Assembly (NCBI RefSeq): GCF_029590555.1
Contig: NZ_CP081001.1
Location: forward strand, 1,984,001-2,048,000
Length of the DNA stretch: 64,000 nt
Source of the DNA: Sphingobium sp. V4
GTDB taxonomy: Bacteria > Pseudomonadota > Alphaproteobacteria > Sphingomonadales > Sphingomonadaceae
Direction: 5' to 3'
The notes beneath the pieces are model-generated. The model saw nothing but the letters and a program-made list of their open reading frames with translations. It was not told the origin of the DNA and made no database searches. This document shows positions 1-11,634 of the stretch, piece after piece; the stretch's first letter is position 1, and each line of letters begins with the position of its first letter. The position numbers and the translations under genes were made by a program.

Positions 1-2124
<2,124 letters not shown>

Positions 2125-2145
2125 GCGCCTTCCCTTTTCCTCATG

Positions 2146-2183
2146 GGCCGTTCGTTTCTCGACTTCGCTCGAAACGGACGGCC
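2146..2183. repeat. intergenic palindrome, CGACTTCGCTCGA-core family, copy 1
   Basis: Inverted repeat in the 65-bp recN/ABM spacer. The arms 2146-2158 and 2171-2183 match at 12 of 13 positions, around a loop containing CTCGACTTCGCTC. The same core and arm layout recurs at 22408-22449. I recall closely similar palindromes as abundant in sphingomonad genomes; that is from memory, not checked. Confidence 0.7.
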
Positions 2184-2189
2184 GTCTCT

Positions 2190-3854
2190 CTAAACCCGCT
2201 CCAGCAAGCGTTCCGCCTGCGCCCTTGCTTCCGCCGTGATCTCCGCGCCGGAGAGCATCCGGGCGATTTCCTCGCGCCGTTCGGCTTCGTCCAGCGCGTG
2301 GACGCCGGTGCGGGTGACGGTGCCGTCGCTGGACTTGGCGATCAGCATATGGCCCGCGCCGCGCGCGGCGACCTGCGGACTGTGGGTGACGACGAGGATC
2401 TGGTTGCTGCGGGCGAGGCGCGCGAGCCGCTCCCCGATGGCGTCCGCGACTGCGCCGCCCACGCCCCGGTCGATCTCGTCGAAGATCAGCGTGTCCGCCC
2501 CGCCCCGTTCGGCCAGCGCGACCTTGAGCGCGAGGATGAAGCGGGACAGTTCGCCGCCGCTCGCGATCTTCGCCAGCGGGGCGAAGGGCGCGCCGGGGTT
2601 GGTCGAGATTTCGAACTCGACCCGGTCCATGCCCTGCGCGCTCCACTGCCCCTCGTCCAGTTGCGCGACGACGGTGCGGAAGCGGGCCGCGTCCAGTTTG
2701 AGCGGCGCCAGTTCGCCCGCCACGGCGGCGTCGAGGCGGCCGGCGGCCAGTTGGCGTTCGGCCGACAGCGCCTGCGCGGCGGCGCGATAGGCGGCGGCCT
2801 TCTTCGCGACCTCCTTTTCCAGCGCGGCGATATGCTCCTCCCCGCCCTCGATGGCGGCGAGTTTCGCGGCCATCTCGTCGCGCAGGGCGGCAAGATCGTC
2901 GGGCGCGACCTGATGCTTGCGGGCAAGGCCGCGCAAGTCGAACAGCCGCGTCTCGATCGCGTCGAGGCGGGCGGGATCGAAGCTGAGCGCTTCGGCGGCC
3001 TCGGCAAGCCGATCCTCCGCCTCCCCCGCTTCCACCACGGCGCGGTCGAGCGCTTCGAGCACGGCGGTCAGCAGCGGCTCTTCCCCGGCGATGCGGTCGA
3101 TCCGGCGCGCGGCCTGGCGCAACTGGGCCAGGCCACCGTCGGAGCCGGCCAGGCAATCGGCAACGGCGGAGAGGTCGTCGGCGAGGCGCGCGCCCTTCTG
3201 CATATTGGCCCGCTCCTCGGCCAGCGTCGCTTCCTCGCCGGCTTCGGGCGCGAAGGCGCGCAGTTCCTCGACCGCGTGCGTCAGATAGTCGCGGTCGCGC
3301 GCGGCGTTGGCGACGATCGTGCGCGCTTCGGCGAGCGCGGTCGCCGCCATGCGCCAGGCGGCATGGCCGGACGCGACCGCTTCGGCCTCGCACCGGCCAT
3401 AGCTGTCCAGCAGCGCCCGGTGGCCGCGCGGGTTCAGGAGGCCGCGATCGTCATGCTGGCCATGGATTTCGACCAGGGCGCTGCCAAGGTCGCGCAGCAG
3501 CGCCGCCGAACAGGGCTGGTCATTGACGAAGGCGCGGCTGCCGCCATCGGCCTTCACCAGCCGGCGGATCAGCAGCGGCTCGCCCGGCTCTATGTCGATG
3601 CCATTATCCGCCAGCAGCGCGGTGGCGCGATGGTCGGCGGCCGGCGGCTCGAAGCTGGCGACGACGCTGGCCTGCGCTTCGCCATTGCGGACGAGGCCGC
3701 TGTCGGCGCGCGCGCCCAGCGCCAGGCCCAGCGAATCGAGCAGGATCGACTTGCCCGCCCCCGTCTCTCCGGTCAGCACGGAAAGGCCCGCGCCGAACTC
3801 CAGGTCCAGCGCCTCGATCAACACGACATTGCGGATGGCGAGCGCGGTCAGCAA
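2190..3854 (-). CDS. recN: DNA repair ATPase RecN
   Basis: SMC-like ATPase of 554 residues that acts in recombinational repair of double-strand breaks. It opens with the RecN N-terminus (MLTALAIRNVVLIEALDLEF) and a Walker A motif GETGAGKS at residues 29-36. The centre is a long coiled coil rich in Ala, Glu and Arg. The C-terminal half carries the signature region (SGGELSRF) and Walker B (LIFDEIDRGVGG). Length is normal for the family. recN is often SOS-controlled, but I found no LexA box in front of it: upstream lies a large inverted repeat and then bamD. Confidence 0.96.
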   Translation of the reverse strand: MLTALAIRNVVLIEALDLEFGAGLSVLTGETGAGKSILLDSLGLALGARADSGLVRNGEAQASVVASFEPPAADHRATALLADNGIDIEPGEPLLIRRLVKADGGSRAFVNDQPCSAALLRDLGSALVEIHGQHDDRGLLNPRGHRALLDSYGRCEAEAVASGHAAWRMAATALAEARTIVANAARDRDYLTHAVEELRAFAPEAGEEATLAEERANMQKGARLADDLSAVADCLAGSDGGLAQLRQAARRIDRIAGEEPLLTAVLEALDRAVVEAGEAEDRLAEAAEALSFDPARLDAIETRLFDLRGLARKHQVAPDDLAALRDEMAAKLAAIEGGEEHIAALEKEVAKKAAAYRAAAQALSAERQLAAGRLDAAVAGELAPLKLDAARFRTVVAQLDEGQWSAQGMDRVEFEISTNPGAPFAPLAKIASGGELSRFILALKVALAERGGADTLIFDEIDRGVGGAVADAIGERLARLARSNQILVVTHSPQVAARGAGHMLIAKSSDGTVTRTGVHALDEAERREEIARMLSGAEITAEARAQAERLLERV

Positions 3855-3865
3855 GACACCAGACT

Positions 3866-3989
3866 CCCCCCTCCTTTACAAGGAGGGGCCGGGGGTGGGT
3901 GCGCCGCGTCAGCGGCGCTCGATAACATGAAGGCCGGACGCGCGCTCCGCTCGCGACCCACCCCTAACCCCTCCCTGGAAGGGACGGGA
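3866..3989. repeat. long imperfect inverted repeat between bamD and recN
   Basis: A 124-bp element fills almost the whole bamD-recN gap. It begins with a local hairpin (CCCCTCCTTTACAAGGAGGGG), continues with GGGGGTGGGTGCG, and ends in reverse with CGACCCACCCCTAACCCCTC and a second small hairpin. The GGGTGGGT/ACCCACCC arms at about 3891-3903 and 3952-3966 make the whole unit palindromic. It looks like a short non-coding mobile-type repeat. Being transcribed with bamD and recN, it could fold in the mRNA and affect their coupling (inference). Confidence 0.65.
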
Positions 3990-4000
3990 CCATGTTGGAT

Positions 4001-4789
4001 TCAAGCCTTGCCGCCATGTTCCTGCATCAGCTTGTAGCTGCGTTCATACCATTTGGTGCCGGGATAGTTGCGGCCCAGCACGGCGGCGGCCTTCTGCGCT
4101 TCGGCGGGGATGCCGAGCGAGAGATAGGATTCGACCAGTCGCTCCAGCGCTTCGGGCGTGTGGGTGGTGGTCTGATATTTGTCGATCACGGTGCGGAAGC
4201 GCAGCGTGGCGGCGAGCCACTGGCCGCGACGCTGATAGAAGCGGCCGACCTCCATCTCCTTGCCGGCGAGGTGATCGTTCACCAGATCGACCTTCAGCCG
4301 CGCGTCGGCGGCATAGCGTGTGTCGGGATAGCGGCGGATCAGTTCGCCCAGCGCGTCCATCGCCTGGCTCGTGATCTTCTGGTCGCGGGTGACGTCGGCA
4401 ATCTGCTCATAATAGCAGAGCGCGATCAGATAATAAGCGTAGGGCGCGTCCTTGTTGCCGGTGTGGATCGACAGGAAGCGCTGCGAGGCGGAGATCGATT
4501 CCGCATAGTCGCGGTTCATATAATAGCTGAAGGCCGACATGAGCTGCGCCCGGCGCGCCCAGGGCGAATAGGGATGCTGGCGCTCCACTTCGTCGAACAG
4601 GGCAGCGGCGAGCTTGTACTGGCCGCGATCGAGCCGCGCCTTGCCGCTGTTGTAGAGGGTCGACACGTCACGGGCGACATAGAGGGTGTCGGCCTTGTTC
4701 TTCGATGTCGAGCAGCCGGTCAGCACGGGCGAGGCGATCAGGACCAGGGTGGTGGCCGCGCCTATGCGCGTCAGGGTTTTCGTCAGCAT
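4001..4789 (-). CDS. bamD: outer-membrane assembly lipoprotein BamD
   Basis: TPR lipoprotein of the BAM complex that inserts beta-barrel proteins into the outer membrane; its partner BamA is encoded at 53588-56236. The signal peptide ends in a lipobox (PVLTGC), and successive TPR motifs follow (SGKARLDRGQYKLAAALFDE, then WARRAQLMSAFSYY). I chose the ATG at 4789, which gives a standard lipoprotein signal. An in-frame ATG at 4801 and a TTG at 4849 that would overlap the kinase stop also exist, and none has a strong Shine-Dalgarno, so the start is the uncertain part. The mature length (about 235 aa) fits BamD. Confidence 0.93.
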   Translation of the reverse strand: MLTKTLTRIGAATTLVLIASPVLTGCSTSKNKADTLYVARDVSTLYNSGKARLDRGQYKLAAALFDEVERQHPYSPWARRAQLMSAFSYYMNRDYAESISASQRFLSIHTGNKDAPYAYYLIALCYYEQIADVTRDQKITSQAMDALGELIRRYPDTRYAADARLKVDLVNDHLAGKEMEVGRFYQRRGQWLAATLRFRTVIDKYQTTTHTPEALERLVESYLSLGIPAEAQKAAAVLGRNYPGTKWYERSYKLMQEHGGKA

Positions 4790-4845
4790 GGGCCGGGTCA
4801 TAGCCGAGCGGATCGCCGTCGCCAAGCGGCAGAATGGCCGGGCGT

Positions 4846-5868
4846 TCAACCGGCCATGCGAAGCGGCAGGTCGAGCCGCGCGACAGCCCCCTTCGGGCTT
4901 CCCGGTTCCAGCATGAAACGCCCGCCCAGCTGCGCCGCGAGCGCATGGGCGATGCGCAGACCGAGGGATTCGCCCTGCCCCGGCTCGAAACCGGATGCGA
5001 TCCCCTGCCCATCGTCGGCAATGCGCAGCGCGAGTCCGTCCTCCCGCCTCGTCAGCGTCACTTCTATGCGCCCCGGCCGGTCGGGCAGGCCATGTTCGAT
5101 CGCGTTGGCGACCCCTTCGGCGACGATCAGCGCGAGCGGCACGCAGACCTCCGGGTCGAGCGCGAGATCGGCGGGCGCGTCGAGGTGGAGGCGAATATCG
5201 TCGCGGCCGCTGGCGTCGAGCAGGTCGGCGGTCAGCGTCGCGAGGAAGGCGCGCATGTCCTGCCCCTTGCGCTCAGGATCGTAGAGCGCGCGGCTGATCC
5301 GGCCGACCAGCGCGAGCCGGGCGGAGGCATCGTCGAGCGCGCGCCGGGCGACATCATGATCGACATGGCGCCGCTGGAGCGAGAGCATGGCGGCGACGAC
5401 CTGAAGATTGTTGGACACGCGATGCTGAAGCTCGTGAAACAGCAGTTCGCGATTCTCCGCCAGCGCCCGGCTGCGTTCGCGCTCCACCGCCAGATTATAA
5501 TTGGCCCGCTGCATGAAGTGGATGAGGATGATGTCGACCACGACCACGGTGGTGTAGAAGAACAACGCCACCGCCACCGCAGGATCGAGCGCCAGCCGGT
5601 GGAAGGGCGGGATGAAGAAATACCAGGACAGGAGGCCGCACAGCAGAGCCGCGAAAATGCCGGGTCGCACGCCGAACAGGAAGGACGAGAGGATGACCGC
5701 GGGAAAGAAGGTGACGAAGGGATAGCCCTGCGGCAGCAGCGGTTCGGCAGCCATGCGCAGCAGCATCGCCGCGCCGCAGAAGATCAGCGTCAGCCCATAG
5801 GCATAGACCGGCCGATCGAGGACGAGCGGCAGGCGTTCGACAAAGCGCTCATTCCTCCGCTGCATCAT
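4846..5868 (-). CDS. HWE/HisKA_2-type sensor histidine kinase with DUF4118 membrane domain
   Basis: A 340-residue membrane kinase. Residues about 20-120 hold four hydrophobic segments in a DUF4118 arrangement, ending with a short juxtamembrane helix. The dimerisation/phosphoacceptor region reads FHELQHRVSNNLQ, with His149 of the HR pair the likely phosphorylated residue. The HATPase domain has an N-box (EGVANAIEHG, Asn255) and a G-box (DDGQGI, 285-290). No response regulator is adjacent, so it is an orphan by position. Kinases of this class often feed single-domain or PhyR-type regulators of the general stress response in alphaproteobacteria, but the partner here is unknown. The signal is also unknown, as there is no PAS domain. 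Confidence 0.88.
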   Translation of the reverse strand: MMQRRNERFVERLPLVLDRPVYAYGLTLIFCGAAMLLRMAAEPLLPQGYPFVTFFPAVILSSFLFGVRPGIFAALLCGLLSWYFFIPPFHRLALDPAVAVALFFYTTVVVVDIILIHFMQRANYNLAVERERSRALAENRELLFHELQHRVSNNLQVVAAMLSLQRRHVDHDVARRALDDASARLALVGRISRALYDPERKGQDMRAFLATLTADLLDASGRDDIRLHLDAPADLALDPEVCVPLALIVAEGVANAIEHGLPDRPGRIEVTLTRREDGLALRIADDGQGIASGFEPGQGESLGLRIAHALAAQLGGRFMLEPGSPKGAVARLDLPLRMAG

Positions 5869-5949
5869 GATCCCCGGACAAGTGTCGTTACAGTATCAAA
5901 ACTTTAGGCGAGCGCATTGATCGAAATCAGTCGATCCTCGCACCACCCC

Positions 5950-5981
5950 AAAAAAAGGGCGTCCGGATCAACCGGACGCCC
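5950..5981 (-). terminator. Rho-independent terminator of pnp
   Basis: Perfect 10-bp stem (GGGCGTCCGG at 5957-5966 with CCGGACGCCC at 5972-5981) and a 5-nt loop. Read on the minus strand it is followed by seven Ts (5956-5950). It lies 46 bp beyond the pnp stop. Confidence 0.92.
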
Positions 5982-6027
5982 TGATTTTTATCGCTTCGTC
6001 GCGGGCCAGCCGGCCCACGGCAGCGGA

Positions 6028-8358
6028 TCAGTCCTGGGTCAGGAAGTCGGGCAGACCGGCGCTGGAGCCGTCGTCGTCGCCCTTGCCGCCTTCGTTGCGC
6101 GGGCCACGGTCACGGCGCGGGCCGCGATCGCCGCCCCGGTCACCACCGCGACCACCACGGTCGCCGCCGTCACGGCGCGGGCCGCGACCACGGTCGCCGC
6201 GATCCCCACGGTCGCCGCGCGGTTCGCGCGGTTCGCGGGCCGGACGGGTGTCTTCCAGTTCCTCTCCGGTTTCCTGATCGACAACGCGCATCGACAGGCG
6301 AACCTTGCCGCGCGGATCGATCTCGAGAACCTTGACCTTCACTTCCTGGCCTTCCGACACGACGTCGGTCGGCTTTTCGACGCGCTCATTCTTCATTTCG
6401 GAGACGTGGACGAGACCGTCCTTGCCGCCCATGAAGTTCACGAACGCACCGAAATCGACGATGTTGACGACCTTTCCGGTGTAGACCTTGCCGACTTCCG
6501 CTTCCTCGACGATGCCGAGAATCCACTTCTTGGCGGCTTCGATCTGGGCGATGTCGGACGAGCTGATCTTGATGATGCCCTCGTCGTCGATGTCGACCTT
6601 GGCGCCGGTTTCCGCGACGATCTCGCGGATGACCTTGCCGCCGGTGCCGATGACGTCACGGATCTTCGACTTGTCGATCTGGATCGTCTCGATGCGCGGG
6701 GCATGGGCCGACAGCTCGGTGCGGGTCGAGGACAGCGCCTTGCTCATCTCACCCAGGATATGGGCGCGGCCTTCCTTGGCCTGGCGCAGCGCGACTTCGA
6801 AGATTTCCTGCGTGATGCCGGCAACCTTGATGTCCATCTGCATGGTGGTGATGCCCGCTTCGGTACCGGCCACCTTGAAGTCCATGTCGCCCAGATGATC
6901 CTCGTCGCCCAGAATGTCGCTGAGGACAGCGAAATTCTTGCCTTCCAGGATCAGGCCCATGGCGATGCCCGACACCGGACGCTTCAGCGGAACGCCCGCG
7001 TCCATCATCGACAGCGAACCGCCGCAGACCGTCGCCATCGACGACGAGCCGTTGGACTCGGTGATGTCGGAGAGGACACGGATGGTGTAGGGGAACTCGT
7101 CCTTGGTCGGCAGGACCGGGTGCAGGGCGCGCCATGCGAGCTTGCCATGACCGACTTCGCGACGGCCCGGCGCGCCGAAGCGGCCGACTTCACCAACCGA
7201 ATAGGGCGGGAAGTTATAGTGCAGCATGAAGCTTTCATAATGAACGCCGACCAGGCCGTCGATCATCTGCTCGGCGTCCTTGGTGCCCAGCGTGGTGGTG
7301 CAGATCGACTGCGTTTCACCACGGGTGAACAGCGCCGAACCATGGGTGCGCGGCAGGAAGCCGACCATCGCCTCGATCGGGCGGATCTGGGTGGTGGTGC
7401 GGCCGTCGATGCGCTTGCCGTCCTTGAGGATGGCGCCGCGCACGATTTCCGCTTCCAGCTTCTTGGTCAGCTTGATGCCGGCCATCACGGTCTGGGCGTC
7501 GAGACCTTCCTCGGTGAACCAGGCCTTCGCCTTGGCGCGGGCTTCGTTCAGGGCGTTGGAGCGGGCCGACTTGTCGGTCAGCTTGTAGGCGGCCGTGATG
7601 TCCTTGCCGATCAGCTTCTTCAGCTTCTTCTTCAGGTCATCCAGGTCATCGCCCTTGGCGACGGCCCACGGATCCTTCGCTGCCTTCTCGGCCAGCTCGA
7701 TGATGGCTTCGACGATCTTCTTCGACGCTTCGTGCGCGAAGAGGACGGCGCCGAGCATGACGTCTTCCGACAGCTCCTTGGCTTCGGATTCGACCATCAT
7801 CACGGCATTGTGGGTGGCAGCGACGACCAGGTCGAGTTCGCCGGTCTTCACTTCGTCGAGCGACGGGTTCAGCTGATATTCGCCATCCTTGTAACCGACG
7901 CGGGCGGCGCCGATCGGACCCAGGAACGGCACGCCCGACAGGGTCAGCGCGGCCGACGCGGCGATCATCGCCACAATGTCGGGCTCGCTTTCGCCGTCGA
8001 AGCTCAGAACCTGAGCGATGACGTTGATTTCGTTATAGAAACCTTCAGGGAACAGCGGGCGGACCGGACGGTCGATCAGACGGGAAACCAGCGTTTCCTT
8101 TTCCGTGGCGCCACGCTCACGCTTGAAGAAGCCGCCCGGAATGCGACCGGCGGCCGAATATTTTTCCTGATAGTGGACGGTCAGCGGGAAGAAGTCCTGC
8201 CCTTCCTTCACCGACTTGGCGGCGGTCACGGCGCACAGCACCACGGTTTCGCCATAGGTCGCCAGCACGGCGGCGTCGGCCTGACGCGCGATACGGCCGG
8301 TTTCGAGGGTCAGCGTCTTGCCGGCCAGCTCGATTGATACCTTCTTTACATCGAACAT
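6028..8358 (-). CDS. pnp: polyribonucleotide nucleotidyltransferase (PNPase)
   Basis: Phosphorolytic 3'-5' exoribonuclease of the RNA degradosome, 776 residues. Two RNase PH domains are joined by an alpha-helical linker. The KH domain has its GXXG loop in GTGGKVIR, and the S1 domain starts near [17 protein letters not shown]. Beyond S1 is a tail of about 70 residues made of RGD/RGG-type repeats ([12 protein letters not shown] and similar) that ends in GLPDFLTQD. This Arg-Gly-rich tail is longer than in E. coli and probably adds RNA or partner binding (inference). It follows rpsO, the classical order, and a strong terminator closes the operon. Confidence 0.97.
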   Translation of the reverse strand: MFDVKKVSIELAGKTLTLETGRIARQADAAVLATYGETVVLCAVTAAKSVKEGQDFFPLTVHYQEKYSAAGRIPGGFFKRERGATEKETLVSRLIDRPVRPLFPEGFYNEINVIAQVLSFDGESEPDIVAMIAASAALTLSGVPFLGPIGAARVGYKDGEYQLNPSLDEVKTGELDLVVAATHNAVMMVESEAKELSEDVMLGAVLFAHEASKKIVEAIIELAEKAAKDPWAVAKGDDLDDLKKKLKKLIGKDITAAYKLTDKSARSNALNEARAKAKAWFTEEGLDAQTVMAGIKLTKKLEAEIVRGAILKDGKRIDGRTTTQIRPIEAMVGFLPRTHGSALFTRGETQSICTTTLGTKDAEQMIDGLVGVHYESFMLHYNFPPYSVGEVGRFGAPGRREVGHGKLAWRALHPVLPTKDEFPYTIRVLSDITESNGSSSMATVCGGSLSMMDAGVPLKRPVSGIAMGLILEGKNFAVLSDILGDEDHLGDMDFKVAGTEAGITTMQMDIKVAGITQEIFEVALRQAKEGRAHILGEMSKALSSTRTELSAHAPRIETIQIDKSKIRDVIGTGGKVIREIVAETGAKVDIDDEGIIKISSSDIAQIEAAKKWILGIVEEAEVGKVYTGKVVNIVDFGAFVNFMGGKDGLVHVSEMKNERVEKPTDVVSEGQEVKVKVLEIDPRGKVRLSMRVVDQETGEELEDTRPAREPREPRGDRGDRGDRGRGPRRDGGDRGGRGGDRGGDRGPRRDRGPRNEGGKGDDDGSSAGLPDFLTQD

Positions 8359-8463
8359 AGATTTTTCCTTCGCCCGCGCGGCCCTATTGCCGGGCGGGGC
8401 CTGTGTTGCGGACTAACCGGCCCGCTGCGGTGTCGGGGCATCGTCTGGCCCCTTGAATGAAAC

Positions 8464-8518
8464 AGGGCGCCGAATTGCGCCCTATTCCAGAATCGGAAAC
8501 GGCCCCGAATGGGGCCGT
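8464..8518 (-). terminator. tandem hairpins in the rpsO-pnp spacer
   Basis: Two hairpins sit just after rpsO on the minus strand. The first is an 8-bp stem ACGGCCCC/GGGGCCGT (8499-8518) followed by TTTCC. The second is AGGGCGC/GCGCCCT (8464-8483) followed by TGTTTCATT. Neither has a full T-tract. They may be leaky terminators or, as in E. coli rpsO-pnp, processing hairpins cut by RNase III (analogy only). Confidence 0.6.
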
Positions 8519-8533
8519 CCCTTTGTAGCAGGC

Positions 8534-8803
8534 TTACTTGCGCAGGCCCAGCTTGGCGATGAGGTCGTTGTAGCGACCCGCATCCTTCTTCTTGAGATAG
8601 TCCAGCAGCGAACGGCGCTTGTTGACCAGCATCAGCAGGCCGCGACGGCTGTGGTTATCCTTGTGATGACCCTTGAAATGCTCGGTCAGGTTCGAGATGC
8701 GCTCCGACAGGATCGCAACCTGGACTTCCGGCGAACCGGTGTCGCCTTCGACGCGGGCATGTTCCTTGATCAGCGCTTCCTTGCGCTCAGCAGTAATCGA
8801 CAT
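8534..8803 (-). CDS. rpsO: 30S ribosomal protein S15 (uS15)
   Basis: 89 residues, the standard length, starting at an ATG at 8803 ([20 protein letters not shown]). It binds the central domain of 16S rRNA early in 30S assembly. The conserved [16 protein letters not shown] segment and the [19 protein letters not shown] region are intact. It lies 16 bp after truB and is followed by the paired hairpins and pnp, an arrangement conserved across proteobacteria. Confidence 0.98.
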   Translation of the reverse strand: MSITAERKEALIKEHARVEGDTGSPEVQVAILSERISNLTEHFKGHHKDNHSRRGLLMLVNKRRSLLDYLKKKDAGRYNDLIAKLGLRK

Positions 8804-8819
8804 CGGCTTCCTTTCTGAT

Positions 8820-9734
8820 TTAGAGATTAAAGCCGCGCACCACCCGGATTTCCGGGCCACTGGCCTCCACCAGCGCGACGGGCGTTTCGCCCTCCATCGC
8901 CAGTAACAAACCGGTATGCGGTTTCCCCACGAGCACCTTCCCCTGTCGGAGAGCCAGCGCGTCATCGGGAGAGACTGCGAGAGCCGGGATGTCGTCCAGC
9001 CCCGCCGTCAACGGCAGCATTAGCCCACCGATGCCGCCGCCCCTAGCAGCTTCGTCCAATTTGTCCAGCGAAATCGCGGAATCCAGGGTGAACGGCCCGG
9101 CCTTCACCCGGCGCAACATGGTGACATGGCCGACCGTGCCGAGCGCCAGAGCGATGTCGCGGGCAAGCGAACGGATATAGGTGCCCTTGGACACATGGGC
9201 GGTAAGGGTGATCTGGCCCAGCCGTTCGTCGTTTCCGTCCTCGCGGGGATGGCAAAGCCGCAGACCGTGGATCGTCACCGATCGCAGCTTCATCTCGACC
9301 GCCTCCCCCTTGCGGGCGAGGTCGTAGGCGCGCTGGCCGCCGATCAGGATGGCGCTATAGGCGGGCGGCGCCTGCTCGATGGGGCCGGTGAAGCGCGGCA
9401 GGATCGCTTCCACCTGCGCCAGCGTGGGCCTGTGATCGCTCTCCACAATCACCTTCCCCTCCAGATCGAGCGTGTCGGTCTGGACACCGAAAGCGACAGT
9501 GAAATCATAGATCTTGTCGCTGTCGAGCATCCGGCCCGCCAGCTTCGTCGCCTCCCCGATCGCGATCGGCAGCACTCCGGTCGCCAGTGGATCGAGCGTG
9601 CCGCCATGGCCGACCTTCCACTTGCCCGCTCCGCCCAGAATCTCCCGCTGGATGCGCAGCGCGCGCTTGACCGCGCTGACCGCCTGGGTCGAACCGAGGC
9701 CATGGGGTTTGTCGAGGATGATCCAGCCGTGCAT
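8820..9734 (-). CDS. truB: tRNA pseudouridine-55 synthase TruB
   Basis: Makes pseudouridine 55 in the T-loop of tRNAs; 304 residues. I take the ATG at 9734 ([16 protein letters not shown]), which gives the canonical N-terminus; the frame is open further upstream without a credible start. The catalytic aspartate lies in [14 protein letters not shown] (Asp48). A short C-terminal PUA-like part follows ([11 protein letters not shown] and after). In most relatives truB directly follows rbfA, but here four genes (tdk, a hydrolase, vapC, vapB) lie between them. Confidence 0.97.
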   Translation of the reverse strand: MHGWIILDKPHGLGSTQAVSAVKRALRIQREILGGAGKWKVGHGGTLDPLATGVLPIAIGEATKLAGRMLDSDKIYDFTVAFGVQTDTLDLEGKVIVESDHRPTLAQVEAILPRFTGPIEQAPPAYSAILIGGQRAYDLARKGEAVEMKLRSVTIHGLRLCHPREDGNDERLGQITLTAHVSKGTYIRSLARDIALALGTVGHVTMLRRVKAGPFTLDSAISLDKLDEAARGGGIGGLMLPLTAGLDDIPALAVSPDDALALRQGKVLVGKPHTGLLLAMEGETPVALVEASGPEIRVVRGFNL

Positions 9735-9765
9735 GGCGCGCCTGTAGAGCGGCGAGCCGCCGCTG

Positions 9766-10344
9766 TCAGCCCTGCATCTGCTCCACGAAATGGCGGCGGC
9801 ACAAGGCGAGGTAGCGGTCATTGCCGCCAATTTCGGTCTGGTCGCCCTGCCGGATCGCCCTCCCCTGCCCATCGACACGCAGGTTCATGATCGCCTTGCG
9901 CCCGCATTCGCAGATCGTCTTGATCTCGCTCAGCGTGTCGGCGAGGCCCAGCAGCGCGGCGCTGCCGGGGAAGAGCTGGCCCTGGAAATCGGTGCGGATA
10001 CCGTAGCAGAGGACCGGAATATTGAGCCGGTCGCAGACACCGCCCAATTGCCAAACCTGCGCCTCGCTCAAAAACTGCGCCTCGTCCACCAGCACGCAGG
10101 ACAGCGACGTCGCGTCATGCTGCGCGGAGATGGCGGCGAGCATGTCGGTTTGGCTGTCGAACAGATGCGCCGGCGCCTCCAGCCCGATGCGCGACACGAT
10201 CCGCCCCTGGCCATAGCGATCGTCCACCGCCGCAGTCCAGAGCATCGTGTCCATGCCGCGTTCGCGATAGTTGAAGTCCGATTGCAGCAGGGTTGTCGAT
10301 TTGCCAGCATTCATCGAGCTGTAGTAGAAATAAAGCTTCGCCAT
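9766..10344 (-). CDS. tdk: thymidine kinase (type II)
   Basis: Phosphorylates thymidine to dTMP in the salvage pathway; 192 residues from the ATG at 10344. The P-loop is SSMNAGKS (residues 9-16), the Walker-B/catalytic region is VLVDEAQFL, and the lasso domain carries zinc ligands (ICECGRK, then a Cys near CRRHF). The length matches the family. It sits between a hydrolase gene and truB on the same strand, so it is probably cotranscribed with translation genes. This is an unusual place for tdk. Confidence 0.95.
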   Translation of the reverse strand: MAKLYFYYSSMNAGKSTTLLQSDFNYRERGMDTMLWTAAVDDRYGQGRIVSRIGLEAPAHLFDSQTDMLAAISAQHDATSLSCVLVDEAQFLSEAQVWQLGGVCDRLNIPVLCYGIRTDFQGQLFPGSAALLGLADTLSEIKTICECGRKAIMNLRVDGQGRAIRQGDQTEIGGNDRYLALCRRHFVEQMQG

Positions 10345-10354
10345 CGGCGTTGGA

Positions 10355-11251
10355 TTAGCGGATTGTGGGCGCGACGCCAGCGAGGAAACGAACCAGCGCA
10401 TCGGCGAGCGCGATCCGCTTGTCGGAGAAGCCATGATCGGTCGGCCAGACCATCAGCCGGGCGTCGGGATTGGCGCCCTGCGCGTCGGCGGCGACCTTGC
10501 GCGCCATGGCGCCGATGCCCCGCTCCGCGCCGATGATGGAGAGCGGGCGGCGGCCATAGCCGGCGAGGCGACGGCCGAGGTCGAACTTGGCGCCGTCGGC
10601 CCTGATCTCGCCGGTCAGGCTGTCATAGGTCGCGCCGGCCAGCGGCGGCAGGTCGCCTGCCACCTCCGCCTTCCAGTCCGCCTCGCCTTCCGGCGTGGCG
10701 AGCGCGGCGACGGTCTGCGCCGGATCCCAGGGATCGATCAGGAACAGTCCCGCGACGCGCGGTTCGGCTGCGGCGGCATCGGCGGCCATGAAGCCGCCCA
10801 TGCTGTGCCCCGCCACCACGATCGCGCTGGTGTCGATGCGATAGCGGGCCACGGTCGAGGGCTGTTGCAGGAACTGGAGCGCGGCGAAGGCATCTTCCGA
10901 GGCATTGCCGAAGGAGAAGCGGCCGGGGCTGCCCCAGCTGCCGCGATAATGGAGGGTCAGGACGTTCCACCCGGCGCGACGCGCGGCCTGGGCAAGGTCC
11001 AGATTCTGCTCATTGCCCGGAAAGCCGTGAAGCAGCAGCAGGGTAGGATGGATGCCCGCACCGGCGGCGGTATAGAGGACGGCGTTCATCGCGCCATCCT
11101 GCGCCGGGATGACGAAGGCGCTCATGCCGGCGGGATAGGCGGCGTCGGGCCGCGGATCGGTGACGACGGCGGGATGGATGGCGGGGTCTTTTGCAAGGGC
11201 GGGGGCGGCAACCGCACAGGCCAGGATCATGACGGAGGGAAAACGCATCAT
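10355..11251 (-). CDS. secreted alpha/beta hydrolase (dienelactone-hydrolase/peptidase-like)
   Basis: 298 residues with a signal peptide (residues 1-20, ending PALA). The alpha/beta hydrolase core has an oxyanion segment ([12 protein letters not shown], about 71-82) and the nucleophile elbow GHSMGG (Ser150). The acid is probably in the IDPWDP region, and the His in WPTDHGFS. Substrate is unknown; the fold covers carboxylesterases, dienelactone hydrolases and S9-type peptidases. Its start overlaps the vapC stop by 4 bp (ATGA), so it is translationally coupled to the toxin gene. Confidence 0.82.
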   Translation of the reverse strand: MMRFPSVMILACAVAAPALAKDPAIHPAVVTDPRPDAAYPAGMSAFVIPAQDGAMNAVLYTAAGAGIHPTLLLLHGFPGNEQNLDLAQAARRAGWNVLTLHYRGSWGSPGRFSFGNASEDAFAALQFLQQPSTVARYRIDTSAIVVAGHSMGGFMAADAAAAEPRVAGLFLIDPWDPAQTVAALATPEGEADWKAEVAGDLPPLAGATYDSLTGEIRADGAKFDLGRRLAGYGRRPLSIIGAERGIGAMARKVAADAQGANPDARLMVWPTDHGFSDKRIALADALVRFLAGVAPTIR

Positions 11252-11634
11252 TTCGGAACCTCGATTGCTACAGGCGGATCGGCCAGCTTGCGGAAAGCCT
11301 CTCCATCAAACGTCACGAATGCTTCGGCACCGTTCGCGCCAAGAACATGAATGGCATCGGCAATGTCCGCGCCGGCGCGAAACTGCGCCACGGCCCATCG
11401 AACGCCGTTGCCCTGCTCCACCTCGACATTCGGCAGGTCCATGATGTCGGACAAAATGTCGGCCAACGCCAGACGCCCCACCTTATACCGGCCACCCAGC
11501 AGCCAGGCCGTTTCAAGCATGACGGTAAGGGGAATGAAGATGCCTTCGGCGATCAGGGCGTCCGCGATCTCGGCCTGCCGAACATCATCCCGGACCAAGG
11601 CCCGAGCCAGGATATTCGAGTCCACCGCCTTCAA
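11248..11634 (-). CDS. vapC: VapC-type PIN-domain toxin (endoribonuclease)
   Basis: 128 residues forming a complete PIN domain with the expected acidic residues: Asp5 (VDSNIL), Glu41 (MLETAWLL), Asp90 and Asp93 (GADIADAIH) and Asp110 (TFD). VapC toxins are Mg2+-dependent RNases that cleave tRNA or rRNA when freed from their antitoxin. The start overlaps the antitoxin stop by 4 bp and the stop overlaps the hydrolase start by 4 bp. The target is not predictable from sequence. Confidence 0.9.
   Translation of the reverse strand: MKAVDSNILARALVRDDVRQAEIADALIAEGIFIPLTVMLETAWLLGGRYKVGRLALADILSDIMDLPNVEVEQGNGVRWAVAQFRAGADIADAIHVLGANGAEAFVTFDGEAFRKLADPPVAIEVPK

Noticed and set aside
5917..8337. 806-residue open frame on the plus strand opposite pnp
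   Set aside because: Mirror frame of a GC-rich coding sequence; its composition (Asp/Leu/Arg/His-rich) follows from the pnp codons and it has no start context or recognisable domain. The same applies to 12375-15209 (opposite infB), 53594-56269 (opposite bamA) and 129-1802 (opposite ligA).
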